Assembly (NCBI GenBank): GCA_000231825.2
Contig: JH720358.1
Coordinates: 392,165 to 456,164 of the forward strand
DNA: 64,000 nt
Direction: 5' to 3'
Source of the DNA: Tetrahymena elliotti 4EA
Taxonomy: Eukaryota; Ciliophora; Oligohymenophorea; Hymenostomatida; Tetrahymenidae
The position numbers and the translations under genes are program-made. The notes below the pieces were generated by a model, which had not been told where the DNA came from, made no database searches, and worked only from the letters and a program-made list of their open reading frames with translations. Of this stretch, positions 62,938 to 64,000 are shown one piece after another. Within the stretch, counting starts at the first letter, position 1. Each line of letters opens with the position of its first letter.

Positions 62938-63056
62938 GGTTGTCGACACTGGGACTTCCCAAGCGGTCCCCCACCTTAGTACTAACCCAGCCTTAAGGCG
63001 CTTAACTTCGGAGTTCGAATGGGATCCGGTGTTTTCACCTTAGTATGGCCGACAAC
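62938..63056 (-). rRNA. 5S ribosomal RNA (complete)
   Basis: About 119 nt on the minus strand, beginning GTTGTCGGCCATACTAAGG and ending near GTGTCGACAACC, so the two ends pair (GTTGTCG with CGACAAC). The internal Pol III control region (loop with GGATCCCATTCGAACTCCG, then AAGTTAAGCGCC) is intact. The sequence fits Tetrahymena 5S rRNA as I remember it. It ends at a T7 terminator. 5S RNA is part of the large ribosomal subunit and is usually transcribed from tandem arrays in this genus. Confidence 0.96.
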
Positions 63057-63060
63057 AAAA

Positions 63061-63464
63061 NNNNNNNNNNNNNNNNNNNNNNNNNNNNNNNNNNNNNNNN
63101 NNNNNNNNNNNNNNNNNNNNNNNNNNNNNNNNNNNNNNNNNNNNNNNNNNNNNNNNNNNNNNNNNNNNNNNNNNNNNNNNNNNNNNNNNNNNNNNNNNNN
63201 NNNNNNNNNNNNNNNNNNNNNNNNNNNNNNNNNNNNNNNNNNNNNNNNNNNNNNNNNNNNNNNNNNNNNNNNNNNNNNNNNNNNNNNNNNNNNNNNNNNN
63301 NNNNNNNNNNNNNNNNNNNNNNNNNNNNNNNNNNNNNNNNNNNNNNNNNNNNNNNNNNNNNNNNNNNNNNNNNNNNNNNNNNNNNNNNNNNNNNNNNNNN
63401 NNNNNNNNNNNNNNNNNNNNNNNNNNNNNNNNNNNNNNNNNNNNNNNNNNNNNNNNNNNNNNNN
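63061..63464. other. Assembly gap (404 N)
   Basis: Run of N between two 5S copies; any reading frame through it is meaningless. The gap probably reflects a collapsed or unassembled tandem 5S repeat. Its length may be an estimate. Confidence 0.98.
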
Positions 63465-63555
63465 GTCCCCCACCTTAGTACTAACCCAGCCTTAAGGCGC
63501 TTAACTTCGGAGTTCGAATGGGATCCGGTGTTTTCACCTTAGTATGGCCGACAAC
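63465..63555 (-). rRNA. 5S ribosomal RNA, second copy, 3' part lost in the gap
   Basis: The first 91 nt of a second 5S gene on the minus strand, starting GTTGTCGGCC at 63555. It is identical to the corresponding part of the copy at 62938-63056. The missing end lies in the gap. The 5' ends of the two copies are 499 bp apart as assembled. Confidence 0.93.
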
Positions 63556-64000
63556 AAAAGATTTGGTGTCTATAAATAATTTATACATAAATACATTTAA
63601 ATGTCTAAATTTTTAGTATTAATTTTATTTCAAAATTTGAAATAGTGAGAAATTTTTGATAAAATATTTTTTATTTATTAAATAAGCAAAATTATAAGAT
63701 AAAAAACCAAATTTTTTTTCTCAAAAAATAAATTCATTAGCTCTATAAAATTAATCCCTTTCAGTAGGTTAACAACAGAAAGTTAGTAAATACGATTTAG
63801 CTTACAGTCATAAAACTAAATTTAGTTTTCTTTATTTATTTATTAATTAAATTAATTCTTCCAATTTTTTACTCAATCATAAATCATTCATTATCTTTTA
63901 AAAATTAATTAAATGCGATTAATATATTTTAAGAATAATATGACATGCTCTATTAACAATAAAAATTTTTATAAAATAAGAGTAAATTAATGTAATATTT
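63556..64000. other. 5' flank of the 5S cluster, AT-rich
   Basis: No gene recognised. The first bases after the 5S start (AAAAGATTTGGTGTC) are the only non-AT-rich part and may belong to the 5S spacer. Confidence 0.5.

Noticed and set aside
62982..63542. Long ORFs through the N run on both strands
   Set aside because: They consist of unknown bases flanked by 5S rRNA sequence; they are artefacts of the gap.
1..64000. CRISPR arrays, prophage, insertion sequences, bacterial operon features
   Set aside because: The window is eukaryotic; the regular spacing at 60-62 kb is LRR exons, not a CRISPR array.

Overview
The window reads as nuclear DNA of a ciliate, most likely Tetrahymena (probably macronuclear, T. 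thermophila or a close relative). It is roughly 75-80% A+T. Real genes read straight through TAA and TAG as glutamine and stop only at TGA. Introns are short (mostly 46-160 nt), very AT-rich and GT...AG. The 5S rRNA at the right end looks like the Tetrahymena 5S sequence as I remember it. A standard-code ORF caller cuts nearly every gene here into pieces. With TGA as the only stop, chance ORFs of 100-180 codons are common, so ORF length alone proves little; I relied on motifs, residue composition and splice sites that keep the frame.

Layout. (1) 0-2.1 kb: two aldo/keto reductase paralogues in tandem on the minus strand, the first cut by the window edge. (2) 2.1-15.1 kb: gene-poor, with one clear gene (10618-11574, a protein with a dual-acylation N-terminus), some coding-like islands on both strands, a locally duplicated segment and a C-run tract. 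(3) 15.1-23.7 kb, plus strand: an ATG4 autophagy protease, a charged protein of unknown function, a 102-aa Q-rich ORF and a B-box protein. (4) 26.7-38.7 kb, plus strand: a cyclin (4 exons), a protein with two cyclic-nucleotide-binding domains (8 exons) and an ankyrin-type protein (7 exons). (5) 39.3-42.3 kb, minus strand: a small three-exon INO80C/Ies6 subunit and a Q-rich protein with a C-terminal Myb/SANT domain. (6) 43.4-54.3 kb, plus strand: a ten-exon gene for a secretory-pathway transmembrane protein of about 3,364 aa (beta-propeller-like start, beta-helix-like glycine repeats, Cys-rich module, multi-pass membrane domain, long acidic Q/N-rich tail). (7) 54.8-62.1 kb, minus strand: an ABCC-type ABC transporter and a leucine-rich-repeat gene with about one repeat per exon. 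(8) 62.9-63.6 kb: 5S rRNA genes on both sides of a 404-base assembly gap.

There is no operon logic; these are separately spliced eukaryotic genes. Themes are signalling (cyclin, cyclic-nucleotide-binding, B-box, ankyrin), chromatin (INO80C, Myb/SANT), autophagy (ATG4) and membrane transport. I found no convincing new multi-gene system. The most useful results are genes hidden by the genetic code and introns (INO80C, the LRR gene, ATG4), a cNMP-binding site that appears to have lost its key Arg, and a locally duplicated possible 5' exon.
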